Source: Loripinus fragilis (Eukaryota > Mollusca > Bivalvia > Lucinida > Lucinidae). Taken from it: a stretch of DNA of 64,000 nucleotides. The notes under the pieces are model-generated. The model was not told the DNA's origin, searched no databases, and saw nothing but the letters and a program-made list of their open reading frames with translations. The DNA lies in assembly GCA_964019695.1 (NCBI GenBank), contig OZ026522.1, forward strand, positions 20,514,477 to 20,578,476. The letters run 5' to 3'. Positions within the stretch are counted from its first letter, which is position 1, and each line of letters opens with the position of its first letter. Positions 24,271 through 38,830 of this stretch are shown here, piece by piece. Made by a program: the position numbers and the translations under genes.

Positions 24271-27200
24271 CTGGCCAGGTCATGAGAGTTTAGTACTTAT
24301 CGCCTCACCAAAAATATAGATGAAGGTTCAAGCCAAACTTTATGGCTAGTTCATGAGAGTTTAGTACATATCGCATATGCGAGCAGCGAAGGCTCAGGTG
24401 AGCCTGAAAATTTAAGCAGTATCATCACAACCTTTGCTGCTCGCACTGAAACAAAGAAGCGATGAAGATGAAGGTCCAGGCCCACCAACTTTGTCCCTTC
24501 TAAGGCGGTGGTTCTGTTGTTGTTGATTAATTCTTTAATGTTTCTCCCATTGAATTGTGGGGACTCCGTTAGTTAGGCATTACTTAGTGTTCTTTCTAGT
24601 TATGCAACCATCTTGACGAGGAAGAGAAAACATGATACCTTACTTTAACTTTCTTCCTACTATAAATGCCCTGTGACTGCTCCTCGTGGTGCCGTGGGTT
24701 GGTCTGAAGTGTGTAATTGTGGGACTTCCTGATCATACTCACTTACGTATTATTGGCAAGTTCATGAGAATTCGGTACTTATTGCATAAACGAACATCAT
24801 AGGATCATACGAGACTGCACATTGGTACAGTCTCGCCTGAGCTTTGCAAATCGCACTAAAAAGAAGGGATGTAGATGAAGGCTCAAGTCTAATTTTATAG
24901 GCCAATTCAAGAAAGTTTGGTACTTGTCACATATGCGAGCAGCGGAGAATCAGGCGAGACTGAACATTTGCGCAGTATCGTCAAGGCCTTTGCAAATCAC
25001 ATTAAAAAGAAGGGATGTAGATGATGGCTCAGTCAAGTTTTATAAGCTTGGTACTTAACGCATATGCGAGTAGCGAATCCCTAAAAGAAGGGATATAGAT
25101 GAAGGCTCAGGCCAACAGTTTAGGGACCGTTCATGAACGTTTGGTACAAGTCACATATGCGAGCAGCGAGGGCCCAGGCGAGCGTGTACATTCCTGCATT
25201 ATAGGGTACCTAAAACAACAAAGGAGAAAATAGTAGCAGACGGCAACTTCGTGGCTTGTAGGTTAAGGGATGTACTCTTTGCATGCTAATTAATTGTACA
25301 GGCCTTTTTTCGCCTGCTGTTGTTTTACCTAAAATCAACTCCTTTCAAAAAGTTTTTGAGGGATACCGTCAGAATGCATGACAAACAGTTCGAATCCAGA
25401 TTAGGCCCAATTTTTTGTCAGGTCTGATCTAAGTCACAACTGTTTGCAAAGGTTATCAATAGATAAGCAGGACACATTTATTGCCAAACGCGCACATGCA
25501 AGAAACGTGCAGAGAACATTCCTAGTTATAGCACATGAAATGTGCATGTTCTTTTGTGATCAGGTGTCCGTGCACAAACAATCACTGCTATTTAAGTCCA
25601 TGCAAACTAGCTGATTTGACGCATCTGCATCTTTATTCAGGATAATGCTTGAACTTGTCTCTTCCTATAAGTGACAAGATTTGTTATCCACCATCAAGAA
25701 AAGTGAAAATACACCCTGCCTTGACGAATTTGGCTTCTCGACATGCCCAAAAGTAAACCGGAAATCAGACCAGCGTCATACGTTACCATGGTAGTCGGCT
25801 CTATTTACTGTGACAAAATAGTCCACACAAAGATCCATTTGCTTTCAACAACACGACAAACATGCATCAATTCATACTCCTATGAAAGTTTAAATTCCAA
25901 TTGAGCATTCACTTACCGAGTAGAGGGCACAGGAACTGTGCATTTCAAATAATAAAAGGTACTATTTTCGTGGGCTACCAAAGTAGAAATTTCCTTTTAT
26001 AAGCCGAACTCCCCAACAGTACCAACCTTCGGTTCAGTCAATATTGGTATCGATGCAAGGTTATAACACCAATATAACGATACATCGATGTTCTTTCATC
26101 ATTGCTGTTTTTACCAAGTAATTCTATCAATTTGATTAGGATAAATGCAGTCATTCTTATTCGACTACATTGATGCACAGGCTCACTGGAGCCTTCGCAT
26201 TTTGCCTCTGCTATCAGGCATATGACGAGCTGTCCTATATTGTATATAGGAGACAAGTGTCCAGATAAGTGTGCAGGGTACTTATTCATTTGGTCAAAAT
26301 AAGGAGCCTTGGTGAACGCCTTATACTGTTTACTTTAATTATTAAACAAATGAAGAAGAAACTCATTTTAAATAAAGAAATACTGCCTGTAGTATGTACT
26401 TTTCTAAAGACAGTACCTGTTTAGTCGTTTATCATTTGAAAAAATTTGAAGAAAGAGACGACTCAAATCAGATTGAGGCCTCGTTAATCTGAATCTAAAA
26501 CTATTTAACATATATTTTAAGCTATCAGTGTATAAATGTACCAATTCTGAATATTAAAGCTGTCCTCCATAAAATTGTAAATGCCAAAATCAAAGTTTGA
26601 AAAAAGGCATATGATCATTTGGATGTTAGATTCTCTGATGTTATATAGAAAGGGTAATGCTGGCTTGTTTCCCCAATAATAACTCATCTCCCATTGAATA
26701 CCAGTATTAATTGGTAACCACCCAGGGAGTTCCACCACCCCAATGTAAAAAAATGCCCAGACCAACCCAGGACCCATCCGGAAAAAAATAAAAAGATTTA
26801 AAAAAAATAAATAAAAAAGTAAAAAAAAAAAAAAATAAAAAGAAATGGAAAGAGGGAGCTGTCTTTGCGAATCCTCCCTCGGAGGATCCGCTTGTTGACG
26901 AGCCTTCATAGGAAAAAGGCTCGTAAGGCGTGGCCTAGAGCGTCATAACATACTGGTATGTTCAAATTCTGTGGTAATTAAGTATGCCAGAAATATTAAA
27001 TAAGTAGCGTTAGTATTTGTAAATAACATAATGAATATAGCATTCTATGATATTTGCTTCATTAATTTGAAGACAGAACTGTAATACAGCTTGAAATTTC
27101 AACGTTGTGAAATTTCTTTGGGGCAAATCGATTATATTGTCTTGTTTTTGCTAAATTTGGGATTTAAATTGCTTAAACACCAAGAGTGATGTCCCTTTAA

Positions 27201-29123
27201 ACAAAAATCTACACAAATCACTTACTTAAAGAAATGTTAATCCTTTACATTAATAGGCCCAGATAGCTCAGGGGCAAGGTAGGCTTTCTCCAAAACCAAC
27301 CTCAGCTCTTGAACATCAAAGCTATGGGTTCGAATCCCACAAAATCCATTTAGACCAAAAAAGAGAAAAAAACTTTTTTTTTTACTTTTTATATGAGCAG
27401 ATTATACATGGAAACAATCAATATCTTTATTTTTGTATAACCGTTGTAATTGCGAAATCAGGATACTAATTGATGAGATTTGAAATAAGCAGTAAACGTG
27501 TACATATCGTTTTAGAACCGTGACATACGACAATGGCTGTTGAGCAAATGCGAAGACCAAATGACACACTTACCAGCCACACATACAATATTTGACCATC
27601 TCTGTGGAACTATGCAAGCTAATGCGAATCTTTGTTTTAGGCATATGCTAACTATCACATTTCCTGCATTGGGTATTCACGGAAGAGACCGTTAGAAAAT
27701 GATACATGTACCTATATCAATATGCGTACAGTTATTCATTAAATGAGCATACGTATTTATCTAGTGAGGCTGGTTCTAGTTTATAAAGGTGAACCTTCAT
27801 ATACCACCATACTTTGTGTATGCTGATAGTGGTGGCTCTGTTAAGTCTATGCAGATGCGCTGGTTCGTTCAAACACTTCCTTGGCGTCCATGTGCAAAAA
27901 GCCTACTGCAAAATTAGTGCTTATTGCTGGGCGTTCAGCAAAGGCCCTGGTCAGCCTGCTGCACATATGCGCAGTCTCGCCAGAGCCTTCGCTCAACGTG
28001 TGAATGTATCTGTTGCAAATACTTTAAACGCGTGTGTGAAACTGTCCTGGAGTTTGGTGTGCCAGTGCAAACAGTGAAAGATCTGCAAAGGCTGCTCAGA
28101 TGTTTGTTCTCATTTGAAAATGTCGCCCATTTTGTGAGATATTTGTACTTATCTCATGTGTATCCAGTATTGGCTGAAACCAGCCAGCACATCTGTGCAA
28201 TCTTGCAAGAGCATTACTGTTTGCACACAGTGTACTTATCGCATATGCACATACATGTAACCATTTTTAACATGCAGACGCAACTATCCAGTAGGCTTCA
28301 GTTCTATTTTTGGTGTATAAAGGTTTTGTGCGCACGCATTGAATGCGCTTGTGAGAATGTGTGGATTGTCAAACTCATTTGAGTCTTCACTGGTTGCACA
28401 TCAGTAACAAACCTGCCAATGAAAATTTTAAAGTATTCTTTACATGCGAGACCAAAGAAGGCACATGTGATCCTGGCCAGCTGTGCAGTCTCTTCAGATC
28501 ATTCGACTGCTCGTCGTATAATCGCACTTATCGCACGTGCGTCAAACCCTTCTTTAACTCTTTGCATGCTGGGTAATATTTCCTGCATTTGTTGACGTCT
28601 GCTGCCTTTTTTCAAAATTAACTTTTTTTGTCGGTCCCGATCTGGGTCCAAACTGCTTGCATAGGTTACCAGCAAGTATGCTATGCTAGTAAGGAAAGAG
28701 TTAAACGTACATGTCCAACTATCCATTGCGGCTAGGGGCTAGATTTTGATATATACCTTCATCTACTACCATACTTTGGGTATGCAAACACTGTAGACTC
28801 TGGATAAAATGGGTGACTGTACAGATTCGTATAAGCCCTCGTTGTAATTCTTAAAATCTATAAGTTGGATTGTTACAACTGACAATGAAGATTTTTCACA
28901 GGTTATTACAGAAAAAGTGACTTTCTCTTCATTTTGGTTCTTGATGGACAGGTTTACTATGAGGAGCCAAACGAGATGAGGTCGTTACCTGCAAGCAAAC
29001 TACAAGGAAATAGATAAGACTGTAAAGAAGCGAATCCTTCTCCTAAGTCTTAATGTTGCACTGTTCACAGAGCTTATGTGTCTGTCCTGTGTCCTTCCAA
29101 GGTTATGCCAGTAGATACGTATA
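24271..29123 (+). repeat. Macrosatellite unit 6
   Basis: Full unit of 4,853 bp, right-block alleles, A-tract of 15 As. A single T is missing near 28215, which fuses two small open frames into one of 152 codons. This supports the view that these frames are not under coding constraint. Confidence 0.95.
27256..27348 (+). other. tRNA-like Pol III module, unit 6
   Basis: Both boxes intact, T10 run follows. Confidence 0.6.
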
Positions 29124-32100
29124 CTGGCCAGGTCATGAGAGTTTAGTACTTATCGCCTCACCAAAAATATAGATGAAGGTTCAAGCCAAACTTTATGGCT
29201 AGTTCATGAGAGTTTAGTACATATCGCATATGCGAGCAGCGAAGGCTCAGGTGAGCCTGAAAATTTAAGCAGTATCATCACAACCTTTGCTGCTCGCACT
29301 GAAACAAAGAAGCGATGAAGATGAAGGTCCAGGCCCACCAACTTTGTCCCTTCTAAGGCGGTGGTTCTGTTGTTGTTGATTAATTCTTTAATGTTTCTCC
29401 CATTGAATTGTGGGGACTCCGTTAGTTAGGCATTACTTAGTGTTCTTTCTAGTTATGCAACCATCTTGACGAGGAAGAGAAAACATGATACCTTACTTTA
29501 ACTTTCTTCCTACTATAAATGCCCTGTGACTGCTCCTCGTGGTGCCGTGGGTTGGTCTGAAGTGTGTAATTGTGGGACTTCCTGATCATACTCACTTACG
29601 TATTATTGGCAAGTTCATGAGAATTCGGTACTTATTGCATAAACGAACATCATAGGATCATACGAGACTGCACATTGGTACAGTCTCGCCTGAGCTTTGC
29701 AAATCGCACTAAAAAGAAGGGATGTAGATGAAGGCTCAAGTCTAATTTTATAGGCCAATTCAAGAAAGTTTGGTACTTGTCACATATGCGAGCAGCGGAG
29801 AATCAGGCGAGACTGAACATTTGCGCAGTATCGTCAAGGCCTTTGCAAATCACATTAAAAAGAAGGGATGTAGATGATGGCTCAGTCAAGTTTTATAAGC
29901 TTGGTACTTAACGCATATGCGAGTAGCGAATCCCTAAAAGAAGGGATATAGATGAAGGCTCAGGCCAACAGTTTAGGGACCGTTCATGAACGTTTGGTAC
30001 AAGTCACATATGCGAGCAGCGAGGGCCCAGGCGAGCGTGTACATTCCTGCATTATAGGGTACCTAAAACAACAAAGGAGAAAATAGTAGCAGACGGCAAC
30101 TTCGTGGCTTGTAGGTTAAGGGATGTACTCTTTGCATGCTAATTAATTGTACAGGCCTTTTTTCGCCTGCTGTTGTTTTACCTAAAATCAACTCCTTTCA
30201 AAAAGTTTTTGAGGGATACCGTCAGAATGCATGACAAACAGTTCGAATCCAGATTAGGCCCAATTTTTTGTCAGGTCTGATCTAAGTCACAACTGTTTGC
30301 AAAGGTTATCAATAGATAAGCAGGACACATTTATTGCCAAACGCGCACATGCAAGAAACGTGCAGAGAACATTCCTAGTTATAGCACATGAAATGTGCAT
30401 GTTCTTTTGTGATCAGGTGTCCGTGCACAAACAATCACTGCTATTTAAGTCCATGCAAACTAGCTGATTTGACGCATCTGCATCTTTATTCAGGATAATG
30501 CTTGAACTTGTCTCTTCCTATAAGTGACAAGATTTGTTATCCACCATCAAGAAAAGTGAAAATACACCCTGCCTTGACGAATTTGGCTTCTCGACATGCC
30601 CAAAAGTAAACCGGAAATCAGACCAGCGTCATACGTTACCATGGTAGTCGGCTCTATTTACTGTGACAAAATAGTCCACACAAAGATCCATTTGCTTTCA
30701 ACAACACGACAAACATGCATCAATTCATACTCCTATGAAAGTTTAAATTCCAATTGAGCATTCACTTACCGAGTAGAGGGCACAGGAACTGTGCATTTCA
30801 AATAATAAAAGGTACTATTTTCGTGGGCTACCAAAGTAGAAATTTCCTTTTATAAGCCGAACTCCCCAACAGTACCAACCTTCGGTTCAGTCAATATTGG
30901 TATCGATGCAAGGTTATAACACCAATATAACGATACATCGATGTTCTTTCATCATTGCTGTTTTTACCAAGTAATTCTATCAATTTGATTAGGATAAATG
31001 CAGTCATTCTTATTCGACTACATTGATGCACAGGCTCACTGGAGCCTTCGCATTTTGCCTCTGCTATCAGGCATATGACGAGCTGTCCTATATTGTATAT
31101 AGGAGACAAGTGTCCAGATAAGTGTGCAGGGTACTTATTCATTTGGTCAAAATAAGGAGCCTTGGTGAACGCCTTATACTGTTTACTTTAATTATTAAAC
31201 AAATGAAGAAGAAACTCATTTTAAATAAAGAAATACTGCCTGTAGTATGTACTTTTCTAAAGACAGTACCTGTTTAGTCGTTTATCATTTGAAAAAATTT
31301 GAAGAAAGAGACGACTCAAATCAGATTGAGGCCTCGTTAATCTGAATCTAAAACTATTTAACATATATTTTAAGCTATCAGTGTATAAATGTACCAATTC
31401 TGAATATTAAAGCTGTCCTCCATAAAATTGTAAATGCCAAAATCAAAGTTTGAAAAAAGGCATATGATCATTTGGATGTTAGATTCTCTGATGTTATATA
31501 GAAAGGGTAATGCTGGCTTGTTTCCCCAATAATAACTCATCTCCCATTGAATACCAGTATTAATTGGTAACCACCCAGGGAGTTCCACCACCCCAATGTA
31601 AAAAAATGCCCAGACCAACCCAGGACCCATCCGGAAAAAAATAAAAAGATTTAAAAAAAATAAATAAAAAAGTAAAAAAAAAAAAAAATAAAAAGAAATG
31701 GAAAGAGGGAGCTGTCTTTGCGAATCCTCCCTCGGAGGATCCGCTTGTTGACGAGCCTTCATAGGAAAAAGGCTCGTAAGGCGTGGCCTAGAGCGTCATA
31801 ACATACTGGTATGTTCAAATTCTGTGGTAATTAAGTATGCCAGAAATATTAAATAAGTAGCGTTAGTATTTGTAAATAACATAATGAATATAGCATTCTA
31901 TGATATTTGCTTCATTAATTTGAAGACAGAACTGTAATACAGCTTGAAATTTCAACGTTGTGAAATTTCTTTGGGGCAAATCGATTATATTGTCTTGTTT
32001 TTGCTAAATTTGGGATTTAAATTGCTTAAACACCAAGAGTGATGTCCCTTTAAACAAAAATCTACACAAATCACTTACTTAAAGAAATGTTAATCCTTTA

Positions 32101-33977
32101 CATTAATAGGCCCAGATAGCTCAGGGGCAAGGTAGGCTTTCTCCAAAACCAACCTCAGCTCTTGAACATCAAAGCTATGGGTTCGAATCCCACAAAATCC
32201 ATTTAGACCAAAAAAGAGAAAAAAACTTTTTTTTTTACTTTTTATATGAGCAGATTATACATGGAAACAATCAATATCTTTATTTTTGTATAACCGTTGT
32301 AATTGCGAAATCAGGATACTAATTGATGAGATTTGAAATAAGCAGTAAACGTGTACATATCGTTTTAGAACCGTGACATACGACAATGGCTGTTGAGCAA
32401 ATGCGAAGACCAAATGACACACTTACCAGCCACACATACAATATTTGACCATCTCTGTGGAACTATGCAAGCTAATGCGAATCTTTGTTTTAGGCATATG
32501 CTAACTATCACATTTCCTGCATTGGGTATTCACGGAAGAGACCGTTAGAAAATGATACATGTACCTATATCAATATGCGTACAGTTATTCATTAAATGAG
32601 CATACGTATTTATCTAGTGAGGCTGGTTCTAGTTTATAAAGGTGAACCTTCATATACCACCATACTTTGTGTATGCTGATAGTGGTGGCTCTGTTAAGTC
32701 TATGCAGATGCGCTGGTTCGTTCAAACACTTCCTTGGCGTCCATGTGCAAAAAGCCTACTGCAAAATTAATGCTTATTGCTGGGCGTTCAGCAAAGGCCC
32801 TGGTCAGCCTGCTGCACATATGCGCAGTCTCGCCAGAGCCTTCGCTCAACGTGTGAATGTATCTGTTGCAAATACTTTAAACGCGTGTGTGAAACTGTCC
32901 TGGAGTTTGGTGTGCCAGTGCAAACAGTGAAAGATCTGCAAAGGCTGCTCAGATGTTTGTTCTCATTTGAAAATGTCGCCCATTTTGTGAGATATTTGTA
33001 CTTATCTCATGTGTATCCAGTATTGGCTGAAACCAGCCAGCACATCTGTGCAATCTTGCAAGAGCATTTACTGTTTGCACACAGTGTACTTATCGCATAT
33101 GCACATACATGTAACCATTTTTAACATGCAGACGCAACTATCCAGTAGGCTTCAGTTCTATTTTTGGTGTATAAAGGTTTTGTGCGCACGCATTGAATGC
33201 GCTTGTGAGAATGTGTGGATTGTCAAACTCATTTGAGTCTTCACTGGTTGCACATCAGTAACAAACCTGCCAATGAAAATTTTAAAGTATTCTTTACATG
33301 CGAGACCAAAGAAGGCACATGTGATCCTGGCCAGCTGTGCAGTCTCTTCAGATCATTCGACTGCTCGTCGTATAATCGCACTTATCGCACGTGCGTCAAA
33401 CCCTTCTTTAACTCTTTGCATGCTGGGTAATATTTCCTGCATTTGTTGACGTCTGCTGCCTTTTTTCAAAATTAACTTTTTTTGTCGGTCCCGATCTGGG
33501 TCCAAACTGCTTGCATAGGTTACCAGCAAGTATGCTATGCTAGTAAGGAAAGAGTTAAACGTACATGTCCAACTATCCATTGCGGCTAGGGGCTAGATTT
33601 TGATATATACCTTCATCTACTACCATACTTTGGGTATGCAAACACTGTAGACTCTGGATAAAATGGGTGACTGTACAGATTCGTATAAGCCCTCGTTGTA
33701 ATTCTTAAAATCTATAAGTTGGATTGTTACAACTGACAATGAAGATTTTTCACAGGTTATTACAGAAAAAGTGACTTTCTCTTCATTTTGGTTCTTGATG
33801 GACAGGTTTACTATGAGGAGCCAAACGAGATGAGGTCGTTACCTGCAAGCAAACTACAAGGAAATAGATAAGACTGTAAAGAAGCGAATCCTTCTCCTAA
33901 GTCTTAATGTTGCACTGTTCACAGAGCTTATGTGTCTGTCCTGTGTCCTTCCAAGGTTATGCCAGTAGATACGTATA
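29124..33977 (+). repeat. Macrosatellite unit 7
   Basis: Full unit of 4,854 bp, right-block alleles, A-tract of 15 As. Private change: A at 32770. Confidence 0.95.
32109..32201 (+). other. tRNA-like Pol III module, unit 7
   Basis: Both boxes intact, T10 run follows. Confidence 0.6.
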
Positions 33978-36900
33978 CTGGCCAGGTCATGAGAGTTTAG
34001 TACTTATCGCCTCACCAAAAATATAGATGAAGGTTCAAGCCAAACTTTATGGCTAGTTCATGAGAGTTTAGTACATATCGCATATGCGAGCAGCGAAGGC
34101 TCAGGTGAGCCTGAAAATTTAAGCAGTATCATCACAACCTTTGCTGCTCGCACTGAAACAAAGAAGCGATGAAGATGAAGGTCCAGGCCCACCAACTTTG
34201 TCCCTTCTAAGGCGGTGGTTCTGTTGTTGTTGATTAATTCTTTAATGTTTCTCCCATTGAATTGTGGGGACTCCGTTAGTTAGGCATTACTTAGTGTTCT
34301 TTCTAGTTATGCAACCATCTTGACGAGGAAGAGAAAACATGATACCTTACTTTAACTTTCTTCCTACTATAAATGCCCTGTGACTGCTCCTCGTGGTGCC
34401 GTGGGTTGGTCTGAAGTGTGTAATTGTGGGACTTCCTGATCATACTCACTTACGTATTATTGGCAAGTTCATGAGAATTCGGTACTTATTGCATAAACGA
34501 ACATCATAGGATCATACGAGACTGCACATTGGTACAGTCTCGCCTGAGCTTTGCAAATCGCACTAAAAAGAAGGGATGTAGATGAAGGCTCAAGTCTAAT
34601 TTTATAGGCCAATTCAAGAAAGTTTGGTACTTGTCACATATGCGAGCAGCGGAGAATCAGGCGAGACTGAACATTTGCGCAGTATCGTCAAGGCCTTTGC
34701 AAATCACATTAAAAAGAAGGGATGTAGATGATGGCTCAGTCAAGTTTTATAAGCTTGGTACTTAACGCATATGCGAGTAGCGAATCCCTAAAAGAAGGGA
34801 TATAGATGAAGGCTCAGGCCAACAGTTTAGGGACCGTTCATGAACGTTTGGTACAAGTCACATATGCGAGCAGCGAGGGCCCAGGCGAGCGTGTACATTC
34901 CTGCATTATAGGGTACCTAAAACAACAAAGGAGAAAATAGTAGCAGACGGCAACTTCGTGGCTTGTAGGTTAAGGGATGTACTCTTTGCATGCTAATTAA
35001 TTGTACAGGCCTTTTTTCGCCTGCTGTTGTTTTACCTAAAATCAACTCCTTTCAAAAAGTTTTTGAGGGATACCGTCAGAATGCATGACAAACAGTTCGA
35101 ATCCAGATTAGGCCCAATTTTTTGTCAGGTCTGATCTAAGTCACAACTGTTTGCAAAGGTTATCAATAGATAAGCAGGACACATTTATTGCCAAACGCGC
35201 ACATGCAAGAAACGTGCAGAGAACATTCCTAGTTATAGCACATGAAATGTGCATGTTCTTTTGTGATCAGGTGTCCGTGCACAAACAATCACTGCTATTT
35301 AAGTCCATGCAAACTAGCTGATTTGACGCATCTGCATCTTTATTCAGGATAATGCTTGAACTTGTCTCTTCCTATAAGTGACAAGATTTGTTATCCACCA
35401 TCAAGAAAAGTGAAAATACACCCTGCCTTGACGAATTTGGCTTCTCGACATGCCCAAAAGTAAACCGGAAATCAATCCAGCGTCATACGTTACCATGGTA
35501 GTCGGCTCTATTTACTGTGACAAAATAGTCCACACAAAGATCCATTTGCTTTCAACAACACGACAAACATGCATCAATTCATACTCCTATGAAAGTTTAA
35601 ATTCCAATTGAGCATTCACTTACCGAGTAGAGGGCACAGGAACTGTGCATTTCAAATAATAAAAGGTACTATTTTCGTGGGCTACCAAAGTAGAAATTTC
35701 CTTTTATAAGCCGAACTCCCCAACAGTACCAACCTTCGGTTCAGTCAATATTGGTATCGATGCAAGGTTATAACACCAATATAACGATACATCGATGTTC
35801 TTTCATCATTGCTGTTTTTACCAAGTAATTCTATCAATTTGATTAGGATAAATGCAGTCATTCTTATTCGACTACATTGATGCACAGGCTCACTGGAGCC
35901 TTCGCATTTTGCCTCTGCTATCAGGCATATGACGAGCTGTCCTATATTGTATATAGGAGACAAGTGTCCAGATAAGTGTGCAGGGTACTTATTCATTTGG
36001 TCAAAATAAGGAGCCTTGGTGAACGCCTTATACTGTTTACTTTAATTATTAAACAAATGAAGAAGAAACTCATTTTAAATAAAGAAATACTGCCTGTAGT
36101 ATGTACTTTTCTAAAGACAGTACCTGTTTAGTCGTTTATCATTTGAAAAAATTTGAAGAAAGAGACGACTCAAATCAGATTGAGGCCTCGTTAATCTGAA
36201 TCTAAAACTATTTAACATATATTTTAAGCTATCAGTGTATAAATGTACCAATTCTGAATATTAAAGCTGTCCTCCATAAAATTGTAAATGCCAAAATCAA
36301 AGTTTGAAAAAAGGCATATGATCATTTGGATGTTAGATTCTCTGATGTTATATAGAAAGGGTAATGCTGGCTTGTTTCCCCAATAATAACTCATCTCCCA
36401 TTGAATACCAGTATTAATTGGTAACCACCCAGGGAGTTCCACCACCCCAATGTAAAAAAATGCCCAGACCAACCCAGGACCCATCCGGAAAAAAATAAAA
36501 AGATTTAAAAAAAATAAATAAAAAAGTAAAAAAAAAAAAAATAAAAAGAAATGGAAAGAGGGAGCTGTCTTTGCGAATCCTCCCTCGGAGGATCCGCTTG
36601 TTGACGAGCCTTCATAGGAAAAAGGCTCGTAAGGCGTGGCCTAGAGCGTCATAACATACTGGTATGTTCAAATTCTGTGGTAATTAAGTATGCCAGAAAT
36701 ATTAAATAAGTAGCGTTAGTATTTGTAAATAACATAATGAATATAGCATTCTATGATATTTGCTTCATTAATTTGAAGACAGAACTGTAATACAGCTTGA
36801 AATTTCAACGTTGTGAAATTTCTTTGGGGCAAATCGATTATATTGTCTTGTTTTTGCTAAATTTGGGATTTAAATTGCTTAAACACCAAGAGTGATGTCC

Positions 36901-38830
36901 CTTTAAACAAAAATCTACACAAATCACTTACTTAAAGAAATGTTAATCCTTTACATTAATAGGCCCAGATAGCTCAGGGGCAAGGTAGGCTTTCTCCAAA
37001 ACCAACCTCAGCTCTTGAACATCAAAGCTATGGGTTCGAATCCCACAAAATCCATTTAGACCAAAAAAGAGAAAAAAACTTTTTTTTTTACTTTTTATAT
37101 GAGCAGATTATACATGGAAACAATCAATATCTTTATTTTTGTATAACCGTTGTAATTGCGAAATCAGGATACTAATTGATGAGATTTGAAATAAGCAGTA
37201 AACGTGTACATATCGTTTTAGAACCGTGACATACGACAATGGCTGTTGAGCAAATGCGAAGACCAAATGACACACTTACCAGCCACACATACAATATTTG
37301 ACCATCTCTGTGGAACTATGCAAGCTAATGCGAATCTTTGTTTTAGGCATATGCTAACTATCACATTTCCTGCATTGGGTATTCACGGAAGAGACCGTTA
37401 GAAAATGATACATGTACCTATATCAATATGCGTACAGTTATTCATTAAATGAGCATACGTATTTATCTAGTGAGGCTGGTTCTAGTTTATAAAGGTGAAC
37501 CTTCATATACCACCATACTTTGTGTATGCTGATAGTGGTGGCTCTGTTAAGTCTATGCAGATGCGCTGGTTCGTTCAAACACTTCCTTGGCGTCCATGTG
37601 CAAAAAGCCTACTGCAAAATTAGTGCTTATTGCTGGGCGTTCAGCAAAGGCCCTGGTCAGCCTGCTGCACATATGCGCAGTCTCGCCAGAGCCTTCGCTC
37701 AACGTGTGAATGTATCTGTTGCAAATACTTTAAACGCGTGTGTGAAACTGTCCTGGAGTTTGGTGTGCCAGTGCAAACAGTGAAAGATCTGCAAAGGCTG
37801 CTCAGATGTTTGTTCTCATTTGAAAATGTCGCCCATTTTGTGAGATATTTGTACTTATCTCATGTGTATCCAGTATTGGCTGAAACCAGCCAGCACATCT
37901 GTGCAATCTTGCAAGAGCATTTACTGTTTGCACACAGTGTACTTATCGCATATGCACATACATGTAACCATTTTTAACATGCAGACGCAACTATCCAGTA
38001 GGCTTCAGTTCTATTTTTGGTGTATAAAGGTTTTGTGCGCACGCATTGAATGCGCTTGTGAGAATGTGTGGATTGTCAAACTCATTTGAGTCTTCACTGG
38101 TTGCACATCAGTAACAAACCTGCCAATGAAAATTTTAAAGTATTCTTTACATGCGAGACCAAAGAAGGCACATGTGATCCTGGCCAGCTGTGCAGTCTCT
38201 TCAGATCATTCGACTGCTCGTCGTATAATCGCACTTATCGCACGTGCGTCAAACCCTTCTTTAACTCTTTGCATGCTGGGTAATATTTCCTGCATTTGTT
38301 GACGTCTGCTGCCTTTTTTCAAAATTAACTTTTTTTGTCGGTCCCGATCTGGGTCCAAACTGCTTGCATAGGTTACCAGCAAGTATGCTATGCTAGTAAG
38401 GAAAGAGTTAAACGTACATGTCCAACTATCCATTGCGGCTAGGGGCTAGATTTTGATATATACCTTCATCTACTACCATACTTTGGGTATGCAAACACTG
38501 TAGACTCTGGATAAAATGGGTGACTGTACAGATTCGTATAAGCCCTCGTTGTAATTCTTAAAATCTATAAGTTGGATTGTTACAACTGACAATGAAGATT
38601 TTTCACAGGTTATTACAGAAAAAGTGACTTTCTCTTCATTTTGGTTCTTGATGGACAGGTTTACTATGAGGAGCCAAACGAGATGAGGTCGTTACCTGCA
38701 AGCAAACTACAAGGAAATAGATAAGACTGTAAAGAAGCGAATCCTTCTCCTAAGTCTTAATGTTGCACTGTTCACAGAGCTTATGTGTCTGTCCTGTGTC
38801 CTTCCAAGGTTATGCCAGTAGATACGTATA
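33978..38830 (+). repeat. Macrosatellite unit 8
   Basis: Full unit of 4,853 bp, right-block alleles, A-tract of 14 As. Private change: two adjacent substitutions, AT for GA at 35475-35476. Confidence 0.95.
36962..37054 (+). other. tRNA-like Pol III module, unit 8
   Basis: Both boxes intact, T10 run follows. Confidence 0.6.
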